From assembly GCA_039026975.1 (NCBI GenBank), contig JBCCLI010000122.1, positions 1-15,825 of the forward strand: a stretch of DNA of 15,825 bases. Reading direction: 5' to 3'. The translations under genes and the position numbers were made by a program. The notes beneath the pieces were generated by a model. The model saw only the letters and a list, made by a program, of their open reading frames with translations. It ran no database searches and was not told the DNA's origin. The stretch is from JBCBKZ01 sp039026975 (GTDB lineage Bacteria; Bacteroidota; Bacteroidia; J057). Positions 14,753 through 15,825 of this stretch are shown here, in pieces (within the stretch, counting starts at the first letter, position 1; each line of letters begins with the position of its first letter).

Positions 14753-15469
14753 CTATTTCACAGAATAGCCCTTAATGAGAAAATCATTAATTACCTCCAT
14801 GGCTGTATGAGCATAGTCCTGCCAGTTGTTTGCACGAACAAGTTTAGGGGGGATTCTATGCTCCTTGATAATAATATCCTCCTTACTTCTACTGTAACAA
14901 TCAAAAGCTATGGTAGGCCTATTTGGTCGGACTATTCTACCAAGCCTAAACATCTGATTATCAGATGGTCGAAATTCGTGTATTTTGGTCAGTTTTTGGA
15001 AAAAGAAAACCTGATCATCTGAGAGTTTCCTCTGAAGGTGCCTATAGGCAGATTCAAGGCTTAGTTCCTCTTCAGTGATACCAAACAAATCTAAGAATGA
15101 TTTCACTGCTTGCTGCCTATTCCATTCAGCTCTATTCAATCCCTTCTCCTTGGCAAGCAGTTCCTGGCCCTCTATGAACCTTCTCATATTTAGGTAAAAG
15201 GCATGCTGGAAAAACACCCCAGATTTAATTAGAGGCTCTAAGCTTGGATGAAGGGAGATAAGGTCGGGATCATCAAAAGTGATCTGCACATGTGGGTACT
15301 TGGGTGTACCTGGTTCTTTTACTACTGTTCCTGCATTTAAGGCCATGTACTTGAATTGTAAAAAGAGATCAGTCGTAGGCCCCTGATGAGAAACTGGATA
15401 GGGATCTGGACCATATGTAGCTGCCAGATATTTCTTTACGTAAGGAGTAATCGGAATGTAAAGTCTCAT
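14753..15469 (-). CDS. Conserved-looking hypothetical protein at the head of the virion block, 238 aa
   Basis: Function unknown. It opens MRLYIPITPYVKKYLAATYG, a wording I associate with uncharacterised proteins of Bacteroidota mobile elements. It is basic and mostly helical in the middle (about 105-175, including an AEWNRQQAVKSFLDLFGITE segment that may be helix-turn-helix-like), with no membrane segment. The ATG at 15469 is preferred; an in-frame TTG at 15475 would add two residues. It is the first gene beside the TGACTAGGT repeat region and lies 40 bases before the 301-aa gene, so it may be a DNA-binding protein acting on those repeats or a regulator of the block. Neither role is proved. 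Confidence 0.7.
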   Translation of the reverse strand: MRLYIPITPYVKKYLAATYGPDPYPVSHQGPTTDLFLQFKYMALNAGTVVKEPGTPKYPHVQITFDDPDLISLHPSLEPLIKSGVFFQHAFYLNMRRFIEGQELLAKEKGLNRAEWNRQQAVKSFLDLFGITEEELSLESAYRHLQRKLSDDQVFFFQKLTKIHEFRPSDNQMFRLGRIVRPNRPTIAFDCYSRSKEDIIIKEHRIPPKLVRANNWQDYAHTAMEVINDFLIKGYSVK

Positions 15470-15551
15470 ATCCAAAATATACGAATATTAGACATCTATA
15501 TTTTAGAATAAAATGAGAGTCTTACACGATTAAATTATTCAACGAATCACT

Positions 15552-15574
15552 AAACTTTGATAAAAAAAAAGTTT
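15552..15574. repeat. A-tract inverted repeat
   Basis: AAACTTT (15552-15558) and AAAGTTT (15568-15574) form a perfect seven-base inverted repeat around a loop that contains most of an A9 tract. It lies between the gene start at 15469 and the first TGACTAGGT copy. Intrinsically bent DNA of this kind is common next to replication origins and operators. Confidence 0.55.
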
Positions 15575-15592
15575 GAAAAATCTGGATTCTAG

Positions 15593-15766
15593 TGACTAGG
15601 TTGACTAGGTTCATATAAGCCGCTGTATTTCAGGTAATTAACAGGCCCTAGGCACCTAGTCATTATGACTAGACATAGTCACCGATGACTAGGTTTTTCT
15701 GCCTGAAAAATGGCTTATTACCACAAATGACTAGATGACTAGGTTATGACTAGGTTATGACTAGGT
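15593..15766. repeat. TGACTAGGT iteron-like repeats (candidate origin or operator)
   Basis: Perfect copies of TGACTAGGT start at 15593, 15602, 15686, 15736, 15747 and 15758; one perfect inverted copy lies at 15654-15662. Degenerate copies occur at 15666, 15728 and 15773. The last three perfect copies are 11 bases apart, one helical turn. The region from 15470 to the window end has no gene. Repeats of this kind next to an A-tract and an AT-rich stretch are the layout of iteron origins, but a cooperative repressor operator array would look the same. The binding protein is not identifiable within the window. Confidence 0.7.
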
Positions 15767-15772
15767 AGTATT

Positions 15773-15825
15773 TGACTATATAACTATATGATAATCAATT
15801 ATATATAATATCTGTATAGTTACAT
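15773..15825. other. Strongly AT-rich stretch with imperfect inverted repeat
   Basis: ACTATATGATA near 15783-15793 is matched in inverted form by TATCTGTATAGT near 15810-15821 around an almost pure A/T core. It directly follows the TGACTAGGT repeats and would melt easily, fitting a DNA-unwinding element or a promoter for a rightward gene beyond the window. Confidence 0.4.

Noticed and set aside
15593..15766. CRISPR array
   Set aside because: The repeat unit is only nine bases, copies adjoin or have 2-bp gaps, spacing is irregular and one copy is inverted. No cas gene is present.

Overview
The window is one end of an integrated, phage-derived element in a bacterium that is most likely a member of the Bacteroidota (Cytophagales-like). 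Evidence for the host: the tyrosine recombinase has the N-terminal arm-binding domain typical of that phylum, Shine-Dalgarno motifs are weak or absent before most starts, and the small phage proteins have the style of Bacteroidota prophages. This placement rests on family style only; no database search was possible.

Layout, left to right. (1) A complete tRNA-Val(UAC) gene at 4-78 with its own terminator marks the probable chromosome/element junction. The integrase gene (203-1456, +) follows at once, as expected for an element inserted at a tRNA 3' end. (2) From 1446 to 4859 there is a leftward (- strand) run of seven small or membrane-related genes of unknown function: two short soluble proteins, a secreted protein, two single-span membrane proteins, a four-span membrane protein with a C-terminal helix-turn-helix, and an acidic-tailed protein. 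Two GC-rich hairpins and a ten-C run sit among them at 1698-1797. (3) The region 4860-5156 is a non-coding block between divergent genes, with nested inverted and direct repeats and an intrinsic terminator. It looks like a regulated leader. (4) A lone rightward gene for a small secreted protein (5157-5489) resembles a prophage 'moron'. (5) From 15469 leftward to 5552 lies a virion gene block on the - strand. In transcription order it reads: conserved unknown protein, 301-aa structural protein, tail-fibre-like protein, 1095-aa tailspike with a pectate-lyase-like domain, S49 prohead protease fused to a scaffold-like tail, major capsid protein, and three small probable head or tail proteins. It ends at a terminator that overlaps the 3' end of the lone rightward gene. 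(6) From 15470 to the window end there is a non-coding, AT-rich region with at least seven copies of the 9-mer TGACTAGGT, a candidate replication origin or multi-site operator.

How it fits together: the integrase inserts the element at tRNA-Val. The protease, capsid protein and small partners would build a head, and the fibre and tailspike would recognise and digest a surface glycan. The leftmost small-gene operon probably acts at the cell envelope. No terminase, portal, tape measure, lysin or replication protein is present in the window, and adhesion genes precede head genes in the same direction. The element is therefore either an unusually ordered prophage that continues to the right or a capsid-encoding satellite; the window alone cannot decide.
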